The notes beneath the pieces were generated by a model. That model was not told where the DNA came from. It made no database searches and was given only the letters and a program-made list of their open reading frames with translations. A stretch of 36,037 nt of DNA from a bacterium (lineage in GTDB: Bacteria > 4484-113 > JAGGVC01). Each line of letters opens with the position of its first letter. Within the stretch, counting starts at the first letter, position 1. Shown here in pieces: positions 8,164 through 15,863 of this stretch. The position numbers and the translations under genes were made by a program. The stretch is taken from assembly GCA_039961635.1 (NCBI GenBank), contig JABRWB010000057.1, forward strand, positions 1 through 36,037. The letters are read 5' to 3'.

Positions 8164-9996
8164 TTATCGCTTTTTTGTGCGCCTCGGCTGACGCGCGCCG
8201 GGTCGTTTGAAAGCGGTGTCAACAACGCTTTTGGCGGGATTGCGCCAATCTTCAAGCTGCGCCGGCTGATAGTCTTCGTACTCCGGTTCGTCACGCCTGT
8301 TCCCCGGCGGAATAAGCGGCTGCGCGGGACCGAGCGCGGGCGCGGCGGGACGGGTGCGGCGCGGCCTTTTGCGGCGTTTGCGGCGGGCGGCTTCACTGTC
8401 CCTGTCGTCCTGCAGAGGAACCGGAGCGATCTGCCTTGCGGGAATGTGCCGCGCTGGATAAGGATCGCTTTGTCCGAACCGCACGGAGCGGATTATCGGA
8501 TCGGGCGCCGCCAGGTGCGCGGCGAATGCGTCCGCGGGCTCTTCGACCACCACCATCGGCGCAGGCTTCGCGGGCGGCTCCGGGGGCTTGGCAGGCTCTT
8601 GTTTGCGCTGCTGATTGCGGGACGAACTCCGCGATGCGGGCTTTGCCTTTTCCGGCGCCTTCAGCTCCGCCGCGTCGGGCTTAAGTTTGGCGCGGCCGGC
8701 ATCCAGCACTCCGGCTCTCTCAAGGATATAATCAACATACCGCGTGAAGTGCTTGTTGGAAAAGCATTCGGCGAGCTCGGTCCTGTCAAGAACTTTTGTC
8801 ACTTCCGAATCTTTCAGCAAATTGTCGTAGAAGGGAATTCCTTCCTTGTGAGTCTTCATTGCGTTGCGTTGGACGATTTCGTACGCCCGCTCGCGCAAAA
8901 CGCCCTTTTCCACCAGCTTAAGCAGCACGGTCTGGCTGAAGTAAAGTCCTTTGGTCGCTTGAGTGTTCAACTCCATCCTGCGCACGTTTACTTCCAGGTT
9001 TTTGAGCACGTACGCAGTTTTGTCCAGTATGTAATCCGCGATTGTCAGGCTGTCCGGCAGTATCACGCGCTCGACCGAGCTGTGGCTTATGTCGCGCTCG
9101 TCCCATAGGGCTTGGTTTTCCGCGGCCGCCAGCGCATTGGCGCGCAGGATTCTCGCGAGCCCCGTAATCCGCTCCAGCGTGACCGGATTGCGCTTGTGAG
9201 GCATCGCGGAAGAGCCTTTCTGGCCGTGTCCGAACGGCTCCATCACCTCGCCGATTTCGGTGCGCTGCAAGGTGCGCAAATTGATTGCGATTTTTTCGAG
9301 CGTGCCGCCCAGAAGCGCGAGGGCAAACATCAAAAAAGCATGCCGGTCGCGCTGGACGACCTGGCTTGAAACCGGATCGCAGGAAAGGCCGAGCTCCGAC
9401 ATCACCTTTTCTTCCAGCTCCGGCGGAGTGTGCGCGAAGTTTCCAACTGCGCCGCTCATCTTTCCGACCGCGATTTCCTCTCGCGCGGCCCGGAGGCGCG
9501 CTATCGCGCGTTGCATTTCCGCGTGCCAAACCGCGACGCGCAGCCCGAAAGTCGTCGGCTCTGCGTGCACTCCGTGGGTCCGCCCTATGGTTACGGCATC
9601 CTTGTACCGGATCGACAAATCCTTAAGCAGACCCAACACGGTTTCCGCTCCCGCGACAACTTCATCCACCGCCTCCACCAGGATAAGAGCCTGCGCGGTG
9701 TCCACCACGTCGCTGGATGTCAGCCCCAAATGGATCCATTTGGAGTCCTCTCCAACGTACGACGCGACGTTCGTCGTAAAGGCAATCACGTCATGATTCG
9801 TCGTTTTTTCGATGTCCTCGATGCCCTTGACGGTGAACTTCGCCTTCTTCTTTACTCGATCGTAGGTTCCCTTGGGAACCGTGCCCAGCTCTTCCCATGC
9901 TTTAAGTGCGGCGAGCTCCACGTCCAACCACCGTTTGAACTTGTTCTGATCGCCGAAAATGCGTTTCATGGACGAGCGCGTGTACCGCTCAATCAT
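8164..9996 (-). CDS. purB: Adenylosuccinate lyase with long basic C-terminal tail
   Basis: PurB splits SAICAR to AICAR plus fumarate and adenylosuccinate to AMP plus fumarate in purine synthesis. The catalytic core is residues 1 to about 430, the normal bacterial length: TSSD at 93-96, the general-acid region GRTHGVHAEP (138-147, His141), and the fumarase/lyase signature GSSAMPHKRNP (261-271) with the catalytic serine loop. Residues 431-610 are an extra tail rich in Pro, Ala, Arg and Lys, including KAPEKAKPASRSSSRNQQRK and RRKRRKRPRRTRP, with no predicted fold. The ATG at 9996 has AGGAG six bases before it. It lies 59 bases behind purE in the same operon. Confidence 0.96.
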   Translation of the reverse strand: MIERYTRSSMKRIFGDQNKFKRWLDVELAALKAWEELGTVPKGTYDRVKKKAKFTVKGIEDIEKTTNHDVIAFTTNVASYVGEDSKWIHLGLTSSDVVDTAQALILVEAVDEVVAGAETVLGLLKDLSIRYKDAVTIGRTHGVHAEPTTFGLRVAVWHAEMQRAIARLRAAREEIAVGKMSGAVGNFAHTPPELEEKVMSELGLSCDPVSSQVVQRDRHAFLMFALALLGGTLEKIAINLRTLQRTEIGEVMEPFGHGQKGSSAMPHKRNPVTLERITGLARILRANALAAAENQALWDERDISHSSVERVILPDSLTIADYILDKTAYVLKNLEVNVRRMELNTQATKGLYFSQTVLLKLVEKGVLRERAYEIVQRNAMKTHKEGIPFYDNLLKDSEVTKVLDRTELAECFSNKHFTRYVDYILERAGVLDAGRAKLKPDAAELKAPEKAKPASRSSSRNQQRKQEPAKPPEPPAKPAPMVVVEEPADAFAAHLAAPDPIIRSVRFGQSDPYPARHIPARQIAPVPLQDDRDSEAARRKRRKRPRRTRPAAPALGPAQPLIPPGNRRDEPEYEDYQPAQLEDWRNPAKSVVDTAFKRPGARQPRRTKKR

Positions 9997-10055
9997 TCTT
10001 TGCTCCTGAGAATATTAAAATCTTCGGGACGAATAAGCTGCCGCGGCGCCAAGTT

Positions 10056-10538
10056 TCAGCGGCCGAGTGCGGCGTCGTCCTCGCGCGCCTTTTCCCGCTC
10101 GGCGCGCCTGTAATCGGAAATCCTGGCGGCAAGGTCTTTGTCGCCCAGCGCGAGTATCTCCGCAGCCAGAACCGCGGCGTTTCCAGAATTGTCCACGCCG
10201 ACCGTCGCAACGGGAATACCCGGCGGCATTTGGACAACGCTTAATAGAGAGTCGAGACCGTCGAGGGCCGCGTTCAACGGAAGCCCTATTACAGGCTTGG
10301 TTGTCAACGACGCGGTCACGCCCGGTAGGTGCGCGGCGAGCCCTGCCGCAGCTATAAAAACGCCAACTCCATCGGCTTCCCAAGCCGCGACGGTTTCCTT
10401 GAGCCTGTCCGGATCCCTGTGCGCGCTGCATATAGCCAACCTGTACGGGATGCCGAATTTGTCCAGGAGCAAAAGCCCCTTTTCAAGCTTGGGAACGTCG
10501 CTTTTCGAGCCGACGATCACACCGATCGAATGAATCAA
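10056..10538 (-). CDS. purE: N5-CAIR mutase PurE
   Basis: A 160-residue class I PurE, which converts N5-carboxyaminoimidazole ribonucleotide to CAIR in purine synthesis. Motifs are GSKSD (10-14), CSAHR (37-41, with catalytic His40), AGLAAHLPG (65-73), KPVIGLPL (81-88) and MPPGIPVATV (104-113). Length is normal. The start is a TTG at 10538 with AGAGG seven bases upstream. PurK, the ATP-dependent partner, is not in the window. purE is the first gene of the operon purE-purB-DHH-ROK and has its own promoter and a leader hairpin. Confidence 0.95.
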   Translation of the reverse strand: MIHSIGVIVGSKSDVPKLEKGLLLLDKFGIPYRLAICSAHRDPDRLKETVAAWEADGVGVFIAAAGLAAHLPGVTASLTTKPVIGLPLNAALDGLDSLLSVVQMPPGIPVATVGVDNSGNAAVLAAEILALGDKDLAARISDYRRAEREKAREDDAALGR

Positions 10539-10556
10539 TCAGCCGCCTCTCCGACA

Positions 10557-10574
10557 AAAGGGCAAAAGCCCTTT
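10557..10574 (-). promoter_or_regulatory. Hairpin at the predicted 5' end of the purE mRNA
   Basis: On the minus strand AAAGGGC and GCCCTTT form a perfect seven-pair stem with a TTTT loop. With the promoter at 10583-10611 the transcript would begin at about 10576, so the stem starts at +2 or +3. It could be an operator for a purine regulator or an RNA element protecting the 5' end. The tract after it is too short in T to be a convincing terminator. Confidence 0.5.
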
Positions 10575-10582
10575 CCAATTCA

Positions 10583-10611
10583 ATTATACCCCCGCTGCAG
10601 CCGAACGTCAA
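10583..10611 (-). promoter_or_regulatory. Sigma70-type promoter of purE
   Basis: The -35 TTGACG (10606-10611) and -10 TATAAT (10583-10588) are separated by exactly 17 bases. The predicted start of transcription is near 10576, about 38 bases before the TTG start of purE. Confidence 0.8.
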
Positions 10612-10665
10612 CATGTTTGTGAAAGTTCGGCCGCCAATGAAATTTGCCGGAGGCCGCCCCGGTTT

Positions 10666-10694
10666 TTGCGCGAATGCAGCCGCGCTGATATAAT
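10666..10694 (+). promoter_or_regulatory. Promoter of the cytochrome c gene
   Basis: TTGCGC (10666-10671) and TATAAT (10689-10694) with a 17-base spacer. Transcription would begin near 10701, giving a leader of about 32 bases that carries AAGGAGG before the GTG at 10733. It is divergent from the purE promoter. Confidence 0.65.
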
Positions 10695-10732
10695 TTCGCC
10701 GTCAGCCATCCGGCTGCAAGGAGGAACGATTC

Positions 10733-11242
10733 GTGAAACGTTTTCTTTCGATTTTCTTGCTGGTCGCCGCAATTGGGGCATTTACCTACACGCTTACTTT
10801 TGCCGAGGACGCACCCAAGGGGCCCGTATACGTCGGCGACAACGCCAACAAGTGCAAAATGTGCCACCCGAACCAGATAAAGGCGTTCGAGAATTCCGGC
10901 ATGTTCCACAAGGCCTGGGGAGTTCTCGATGCGGAGGCTCAAAAGAAAGACGAATGCATCAAGTGCCACGTCACGGGATACGGCGCGGAAGGCGGATGGG
11001 TGAGCTTCGAGAAAACTCCGCTTCTGGTCAACGTCCAGTGCGAAGCATGTCACGGTCCGGCATCCGATCACATCAAGAGTCCGGCGAAGGTGAAACCAGC
11101 CGGCGATCCCAAGGCGAACTGCACAACCTGCCACGATGATGCGGTTCTCAAGCCGATGATGGGCGACAAGTTCAAGCCATTCAACCTAGAAGAATCGCTC
11201 AAGGCGATCAAACATTGGAAGGACGCCGAAGCCGCTTCGTAG
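10733..11242 (+). CDS. Secreted tetrahaem cytochrome c (c554-like)
   Basis: A 169-residue protein with an N-terminal signal peptide (about 1-24) and four CxxCH haem-binding motifs: Cys41-His45 (CKMCH), Cys75-His79 (CIKCH), Cys103-His107 (CEACH) and Cys130-His134 (CTTCH). Spacing and the CEACHGPASDH segment resemble the cytochrome c554/c' group of periplasmic multihaem electron carriers. The start is a GTG with a strong AAGGAGG seven bases upstream. No oxidoreductase or maturation gene is beside it, so the redox partner is unknown. It could also be a decaheme-family fragment, but the gene looks complete. Confidence 0.92.
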   Translation: MKRFLSIFLLVAAIGAFTYTLTFAEDAPKGPVYVGDNANKCKMCHPNQIKAFENSGMFHKAWGVLDAEAQKKDECIKCHVTGYGAEGGWVSFEKTPLLVNVQCEACHGPASDHIKSPAKVKPAGDPKANCTTCHDDAVLKPMMGDKFKPFNLEESLKAIKHWKDAEAAS

Positions 11243-11288
11243 CGGTGTCCGGGCAGAGAATTAATTACCTTCAGGCGCGTTTGCGTGC

Positions 11289-11294
11289 TAAACT
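11289..11294 (+). promoter_or_regulatory. -10 hexamer six bases before the ABC exporter GTG (leaderless)
   Basis: TAAACT is followed by TCGCCC and then the GTG start at 11301. There is no Shine-Dalgarno sequence. A weak TTACCT at 11265-11270 is the best -35 candidate. Confidence 0.4.
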
Positions 11295-11300
11295 TCGCCC

Positions 11301-13100
11301 GTGAGCAAACGCTCCGGTGCGGATTTGCCCGGCCAGTCCACCACTGCAATAGTTAAACGTCTGTGGGACGGCCACCTGTCGCCTCACAGGCGCAGGCTTG
11401 CGCTCGCGCTTGGAGCGACGGCGGTTTACGCGGCTATCCAGCTTGCAATACCGCCGGCGTTCAAATATATATTCGACGAGATACTTCCTTCGAAGAGCCT
11501 GCAGAGATTCCTCGACTTCCTGGGAATCCTGTTGGCGCTTCTTGTTGCGCGCAGCGTAGCGGCCTATTTCCGCACCACGCTTTCGTCGAACATCGCCTTC
11601 CGCACTTGCACCGAATTGCGCAACCGGCTGTTCGAGCATCTCCAGCGCCTTCCCTACTCGTTTTTCGACAGGAGCCGCACGGGCGATTTGATGGCGCGCA
11701 TCACGAACGACGTCATCAAGCTCGAAACTTTCATTCACAACTCGCTTGAGGATTTTTTCATAGCGCCGGTCATGGTCGCGGGCGGGCTGGTGATACTGTT
11801 CGTACTCAACTGGAGGATCGCCAGTGTCGTTCTGCTGACAAGCATCGTAGTGGGAATGCTGCTGCGTCATTTCGGCATCCAGCTACGCAACATGAACCGC
11901 GCGATACAGCGCCTCGGCGCGGACATGACGACCGTTCTTTCGGAAGGCATCGTCACCATCCGCGTAGTTCAAAGCTTCTGCCAGGAAGAGACACAGGCTG
12001 CGAAATTCAGAAACGTGAGCGGCGAAAACCTCCGGGAGCTGATGCGTGTCTGGCGTCTTACGGCTTTCTTATTGCCGACGGTCGAATTCATCAGCATCCT
12101 CGGACCGTTCACTATCATTCTCGTATGGGGTTGGCAATTCATCCTCGGCAAGGGCACGATAGGGGACTTTTTCGCAATCGTCGGTATGGCCGCGCTCGTC
12201 ACGAATCCGCTGGCGAAGCTGTCCCGCGTGCTTGTTACGCTGCACGGCGGAACCCAGGCAGCTGCTCGGATTTTTCAAATTCTCGACGAGCCGGTGGGCA
12301 TCACCGATTTGCCGGGGGCGACTGAACTTCCCCCGGTCGACGGTCGAATCGTCTTTGAACACGTCGACTTCAGCTACCAGGGCGGCGAAGAGGTCTTGCA
12401 GGACTTCAACCTCGAAATATCGCCGGGGGAAACGGTTGCGCTTGTGGGAGGTTCGGGAAGCGGCAAAACGACGGTCGTAAATTTGATTCCGAGATTCTAC
12501 GAGCCAACCGGCGGATTAATCACGATTGACGGCCACGACATCCGCAAGGTCAAACTGCGCAGTCTGCGCGACCAGATCGGCATCGTATCGCAGGAAAACA
12601 TCCTCGTCCACGGCACGATCCGCGAGAACATCGCATTCGGCTGCCCCGGAGCGGACGAGGTGGAAATACTGGACGCGGCGCGCTCCGCGGGCGCGCACCG
12701 GTTCATCATCGAGTTTCCCAACGGTTACGACACGATAGTTGGCGAGCGTGGCGTGACGCTTTCCGGCGGCCAACGGCAAAGAATCGCGATTGCAAGGGCG
12801 CTGCTCAAAGATCCGCGCATACTGATCCTGGACGAAGCTACCGCGAACATGGATACGATAACCGAAGCGCAGGTGCAGGACGCGCTGAACAAGCTCATGT
12901 TCGGGCGCACGACGATAATCGTGGCGCACAGGCTTTCGACCGTGCGCAAGGCCGACCGGATAGTCGTCCTTAAGCACGGCAGGATAATCGAACAGGGGAC
13001 GCACGACGAACTGATGCGCCTCGGCGGCGAGTACGCGGAGCTGCAGAGCTTGTACGGGGAGGATATGGGGAACCATAGGGGCGGCGCGGGAGCGGGATAA
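11301..13100 (+). CDS. ABC exporter, fused permease and ATPase (MsbA type)
   Basis: A 599-residue half-transporter. The membrane domain (about 30-325) has six predicted helices, for example around 35-55, 70-90, 155-190 and 255-300, and contains the family motif SFFDRSRTGDLMARITND (120-137). The ATPase domain has Walker A GGSGSGKTT (383-391), the signature LSGGQRQRIA, and Walker B RILILDEATANMD, then the H-loop AHRLST. It acts as a homodimer in the inner membrane and probably exports lipid, glycolipid or drug; the substrate cannot be told. The GTG start lacks a ribosome-binding site and may be leaderless. The DNA methyltransferase follows after 14 bases. Confidence 0.93.
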   Translation: MSKRSGADLPGQSTTAIVKRLWDGHLSPHRRRLALALGATAVYAAIQLAIPPAFKYIFDEILPSKSLQRFLDFLGILLALLVARSVAAYFRTTLSSNIAFRTCTELRNRLFEHLQRLPYSFFDRSRTGDLMARITNDVIKLETFIHNSLEDFFIAPVMVAGGLVILFVLNWRIASVVLLTSIVVGMLLRHFGIQLRNMNRAIQRLGADMTTVLSEGIVTIRVVQSFCQEETQAAKFRNVSGENLRELMRVWRLTAFLLPTVEFISILGPFTIILVWGWQFILGKGTIGDFFAIVGMAALVTNPLAKLSRVLVTLHGGTQAAARIFQILDEPVGITDLPGATELPPVDGRIVFEHVDFSYQGGEEVLQDFNLEISPGETVALVGGSGSGKTTVVNLIPRFYEPTGGLITIDGHDIRKVKLRSLRDQIGIVSQENILVHGTIRENIAFGCPGADEVEILDAARSAGAHRFIIEFPNGYDTIVGERGVTLSGGQRQRIAIARALLKDPRILILDEATANMDTITEAQVQDALNKLMFGRTTIIVAHRLSTVRKADRIVVLKHGRIIEQGTHDELMRLGGEYAELQSLYGEDMGNHRGGAGAG

Positions 13101-13114
13101 AGGGGGAGAAAAAA

Positions 13115-13966
13115 GTGGCAGCAACCAAAAAAAGCGGAAAAAGGCATTCGGAGTCGGACGGATTCAGCGAGATAAATGGTGAGAATTGGCGGGAATTCGA
13201 CGAAGTTCTGACCGATTCTCTATGGTTGCTGGGCAAGCGCGACTCCTCGGGCGCCCATACTGGAAGCTATCACGGCAATTTCGTCCCGCAGATTCCGCGT
13301 CAACTTCTGCTGCGATTTTCCAAAAAGGGCGATTGGGTGGTCGATCCATTCTGCGGAAGCGGCACAACGATGATCGAGTCGAAAAGACTGGGCAGAAATT
13401 GCATTGGAATAGATTTAAACAGGGCGCTTGTTGAATCCGCGATTAAGGCGACCGAAACGGATCCGGAGGCTGCCAATTCCATAGCGGTCGTCAATGCCTT
13501 TCCAGGCGACTGCAAAAAGAAAACGGCTTGGGATTTGGCTGCGAGCATGCTTCCAAAATCGAAAAACGGATTTTTCGATTTGGCCATTTTGCATCCGCCC
13601 TATCACGACATTATTAAATTCAACGATGACCCTGCTTGCCTTTCCAATTGCAAATCACTGGAAGATTTTTTTGCGGCGTTTTCTGGAGTGCTGAAACTTG
13701 CGGTCTCCCATCTTGCGCATGGAAGGTTTCTCGCAATCGTCATCGGTGACAAATACGAAAAGGGCGAGTGGATTCCGCTTGGTTTTAGATGCATGCAGCT
13801 TGGGCTGGACCTCGGCCTTTCGCTGAAAGGGATAGTGGTCAAGGACATTCAGGACAACCGCGCGAAAAGAAATCTGGAAAACCTATGGCGCGTGCGCGCG
13901 CTTAAGAGCGGATTCTATATTTTCAAGCATGAGTACATTTTGGTATTTAGAAAGCCGAGCAAATAA
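13115..13966 (+). CDS. DNA methyltransferase (N6-adenine/N4-cytosine type), solitary
   Basis: A 283-residue DNA methylase. SAM-binding motif I is DPFCGSGTT (77-85), preceded by YHGNFVPQIPRQLL (52-65), and followed by the acidic motif II region IGIDLN (97-102). The catalytic motif IV is HPPY (160-163). The family methylates the amino group of adenine or cytosine. No restriction endonuclease or specificity subunit is next to it, so it is a solitary enzyme here. GTG start with GGGGGAG six bases upstream. Its DNA is clearly AT-richer than the exporter before it, which hints at transfer. Confidence 0.88.
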   Translation: MAATKKSGKRHSESDGFSEINGENWREFDEVLTDSLWLLGKRDSSGAHTGSYHGNFVPQIPRQLLLRFSKKGDWVVDPFCGSGTTMIESKRLGRNCIGIDLNRALVESAIKATETDPEAANSIAVVNAFPGDCKKKTAWDLAASMLPKSKNGFFDLAILHPPYHDIIKFNDDPACLSNCKSLEDFFAAFSGVLKLAVSHLAHGRFLAIVIGDKYEKGEWIPLGFRCMQLGLDLGLSLKGIVVKDIQDNRAKRNLENLWRVRALKSGFYIFKHEYILVFRKPSK

Positions 13967-13969
13967 TTT

Positions 13970-14743
13970 TCAAACCCCCGCCTCCTCCAGCGCCATTTCC
14001 GCCGCTTCGTAGCCGGCCGGCTCCATTTTGTGCAGCTCCTTCAGGTTGAACGGATCGATCGCGGCCAGCCGCGGCTCGATCCTGATCACGGGATGCGCGC
14101 ACTCGCTTGGAATGCGCGTGGTCGCCTTCAAGCTGATCAGAAACGTTTGGAGCAGCACCTTGTACATGTTGTCCGGCCGCGGATTAAGCTCGCAGTGCGT
14201 CACTGGATCGCTCGCTATCACGAAATCCAGGCTGCGGAAGTCGTCGAGCGCGCCCAGCGGCAGGTTTCCGTTCAGCCCTCCGTCCACGTGCATCCGGCCG
14301 TCAAGCTTCACGGGCGAAAAAATCCCCGGAATGCTGCAGCTCGCCGCGAGGGTTTCGCCAAGCCGCCCCTTTCGATGAACGACCGGCCGTCCGGTGGCCA
14401 AATCCGTGGTCACGATCCGCATCGGCAAAGGCAGTTTTTCTATGTTATCTGCGCCCGTCCGCTCTTCGACATATTTGCCCATTTTGTCCAGCCGGAGCAG
14501 CCCCGGGGCGCGCAACGCGGGGGATACAAGCCTGCGCCAGCGCACCTGCGCGGTCGCATCCAGCAGTTCCTCATGCGACATACCGGCCGCGATAAGCGAG
14601 CCCACGATCGCGCCGGCGCTTACGCCGGCAATCGCCACGGGTTTCATTCCCCGTTCCTCGAGCGCGCGGAACACTCCGATGTGGGTAAGGGCAAGGCTCG
14701 CGCCGCCGGCAAGAACCAATCCGAATCGTTTCGGTTTCGACAC
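13970..14743 (-). CDS. Patatin-like phospholipase (RssA/YchK group)
   Basis: A 257-residue patatin-family hydrolase. The nucleophile elbow is GVSAG (40-44) with Ser42, and the dyad aspartate is in DGG at 154-156 (Asp154). The glycine-rich oxyanion loop reads LAGGASLALTHIG (11-23), lacking the usual GGGxRG arginine. The family hydrolyses phospholipid or other acyl esters; the substrate is not known. Length is typical of bacterial single-domain members. The GTG start has no ribosome-binding site; a TAAAAT ends seven bases before it. It converges with the methyltransferase gene, with only three bases between stop codons. Confidence 0.9.
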   Translation of the reverse strand: MSKPKRFGLVLAGGASLALTHIGVFRALEERGMKPVAIAGVSAGAIVGSLIAAGMSHEELLDATAQVRWRRLVSPALRAPGLLRLDKMGKYVEERTGADNIEKLPLPMRIVTTDLATGRPVVHRKGRLGETLAASCSIPGIFSPVKLDGRMHVDGGLNGNLPLGALDDFRSLDFVIASDPVTHCELNPRPDNMYKVLLQTFLISLKATTRIPSECAHPVIRIEPRLAAIDPFNLKELHKMEPAGYEAAEMALEEAGV

Positions 14744-14749
14744 GCGCCG

Positions 14750-14755
14750 ATTTTA
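14750..14755 (-). promoter_or_regulatory. -10 hexamer six bases before the patatin GTG (leaderless)
   Basis: TAAAAT on the minus strand, then CGGCGC, then GTG at 14743. ATGACG at 14775-14780 is a weak -35 candidate with a 19-base spacer. No Shine-Dalgarno sequence is present. Confidence 0.45.
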
Positions 14756-14779
14756 GCGCGGCGCGGCATTATTCCGTCA

Positions 14780-15670
14780 TCAAACTACCGGAATATCCAG
14801 TGGAATCAACTCGACCGGCTTTCCGTCCCCGCCGCTTGCGGAAGCCGCCAACGCTTTTTCGCGCGCGGCTTCGTGGCGTTCCTTTTCATCCTCCGCCGAA
14901 AAGCCCGAAAGAAGCGCGCCGAGCATTTCCGCGCCGAGGAAGTCGGCCTTTTCAACGTCGGTTTCGCGGATATCGCATTCGATCATACGGGCGCCTCTGA
15001 ACGTCGTGCCGTCGAAAACCGCCGTCCGGAAATCGGAAAACGAGATGTCTGCATTTGTAAAGTCGGTCATGGTCAGCAAAGCGCCGGTAAACGTGGAATG
15101 CGGCATTTGGGCCGATGTGAGGATGCAGCCAGTCAGCCGGGCAAACCGGAAATAGGATTTGCGCAGCGAAGCCGAGGAGAAATTCGCGCCGGAAAGATCC
15201 GCGGCCGTGAAAAACGCAGCCTCGCCTTTCGCTCCTGCAAATTCGGCCCGGGACATTTGCGCGCCGGTCAAATCGGCGCGCGCCAAACTGCAATTCGAAA
15301 AATCGCCGGATTCGGCAGCCGCGCGAAACAGGTTCGCATCGGAGAAATCCGCGCCGGCCGCAACAAGGCCGTTTGCAACAATATGCGCCAACGACGCGCC
15401 CGTAAGATTAGAGCCGGAAAGGTCGCACCAATCGAATCTTGCCCCCCGGAAAAGCGAGCCCGACAGGTTCGCTCCGGAGAAATTGCACCTGCGGAAAACC
15501 GCCTGGGAAAAATCGCAACCGGACAAATCAGCCCCGGTGAAATCCCGCCCTTCCGCCTCTACGCGGTGCAGCCGGACGCGGCTCTTGTTTCCCGCCGCGA
15601 ATTCCCGTTTTGCGGCCGAAAAGGCCTCAATGTCTGTCGTGAATAACAATGCGACGTTTTTTTCATCCAT
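14780..15670 (-). CDS. Pentapeptide-repeat protein
   Basis: A 296-residue protein. From about residue 35 it is almost entirely pentapeptide repeats of the A(D/N)LxG type, such as GADLSGCDFS, GANLSGSLFR and GSNLTGASL, which fold as a right-handed quadrilateral beta helix. The first 35 residues (MDEKNVALLFTTDIEAFSAA) are a separate cap. The ATG at 15670 has GGAGG nine bases upstream; the open frame continues further upstream but that part has no repeats and would reach into the start of the citryl-CoA lyase gene. Function is unknown; such proteins serve in DNA mimicry, membrane targeting or as scaffolds. No membrane segment or signal peptide is seen. Confidence 0.88.
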   Translation of the reverse strand: MDEKNVALLFTTDIEAFSAAKREFAAGNKSRVRLHRVEAEGRDFTGADLSGCDFSQAVFRRCNFSGANLSGSLFRGARFDWCDLSGSNLTGASLAHIVANGLVAAGADFSDANLFRAAAESGDFSNCSLARADLTGAQMSRAEFAGAKGEAAFFTAADLSGANFSSASLRKSYFRFARLTGCILTSAQMPHSTFTGALLTMTDFTNADISFSDFRTAVFDGTTFRGARMIECDIRETDVEKADFLGAEMLGALLSGFSAEDEKERHEAAREKALAASASGGDGKPVELIPLDIPVV

Positions 15671-15837
15671 TCGGTTGTTCCTCCGGACCTCGGATAGCCG
15701 CGGAAATCCGGCCCCGCCGTCCGAAACGGTTATCGGCGGACGGGAGGATTTTCTTGAACGGCAATGGACAAGCACTTTTCCGACATAACCAATCCGCCAC
15801 AAGCAAGCGAAGCGACGCGTATTGCGCCCGCCGCGCA

Positions 15838-15843
15838 TATACT
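15838..15843 (+). promoter_or_regulatory. -10 element for the citryl-CoA lyase operon
   Basis: TATACT lies 20 bases before the ATG at 15864, leaving room for the GGAGG site in the leader. No convincing -35 is visible. The stretch 15671-15837 otherwise holds only the divergent leaders. Confidence 0.4.
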
Positions 15844-15863
15844 CATATCGTCCGGAGGAAATC

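Noticed and set aside
14030-15646. Plus-strand open frame of 538 codons
   Set aside because: It spans the antisense of two recognised genes (patatin and pentapeptide repeat), is very Arg-rich, and has no motif.
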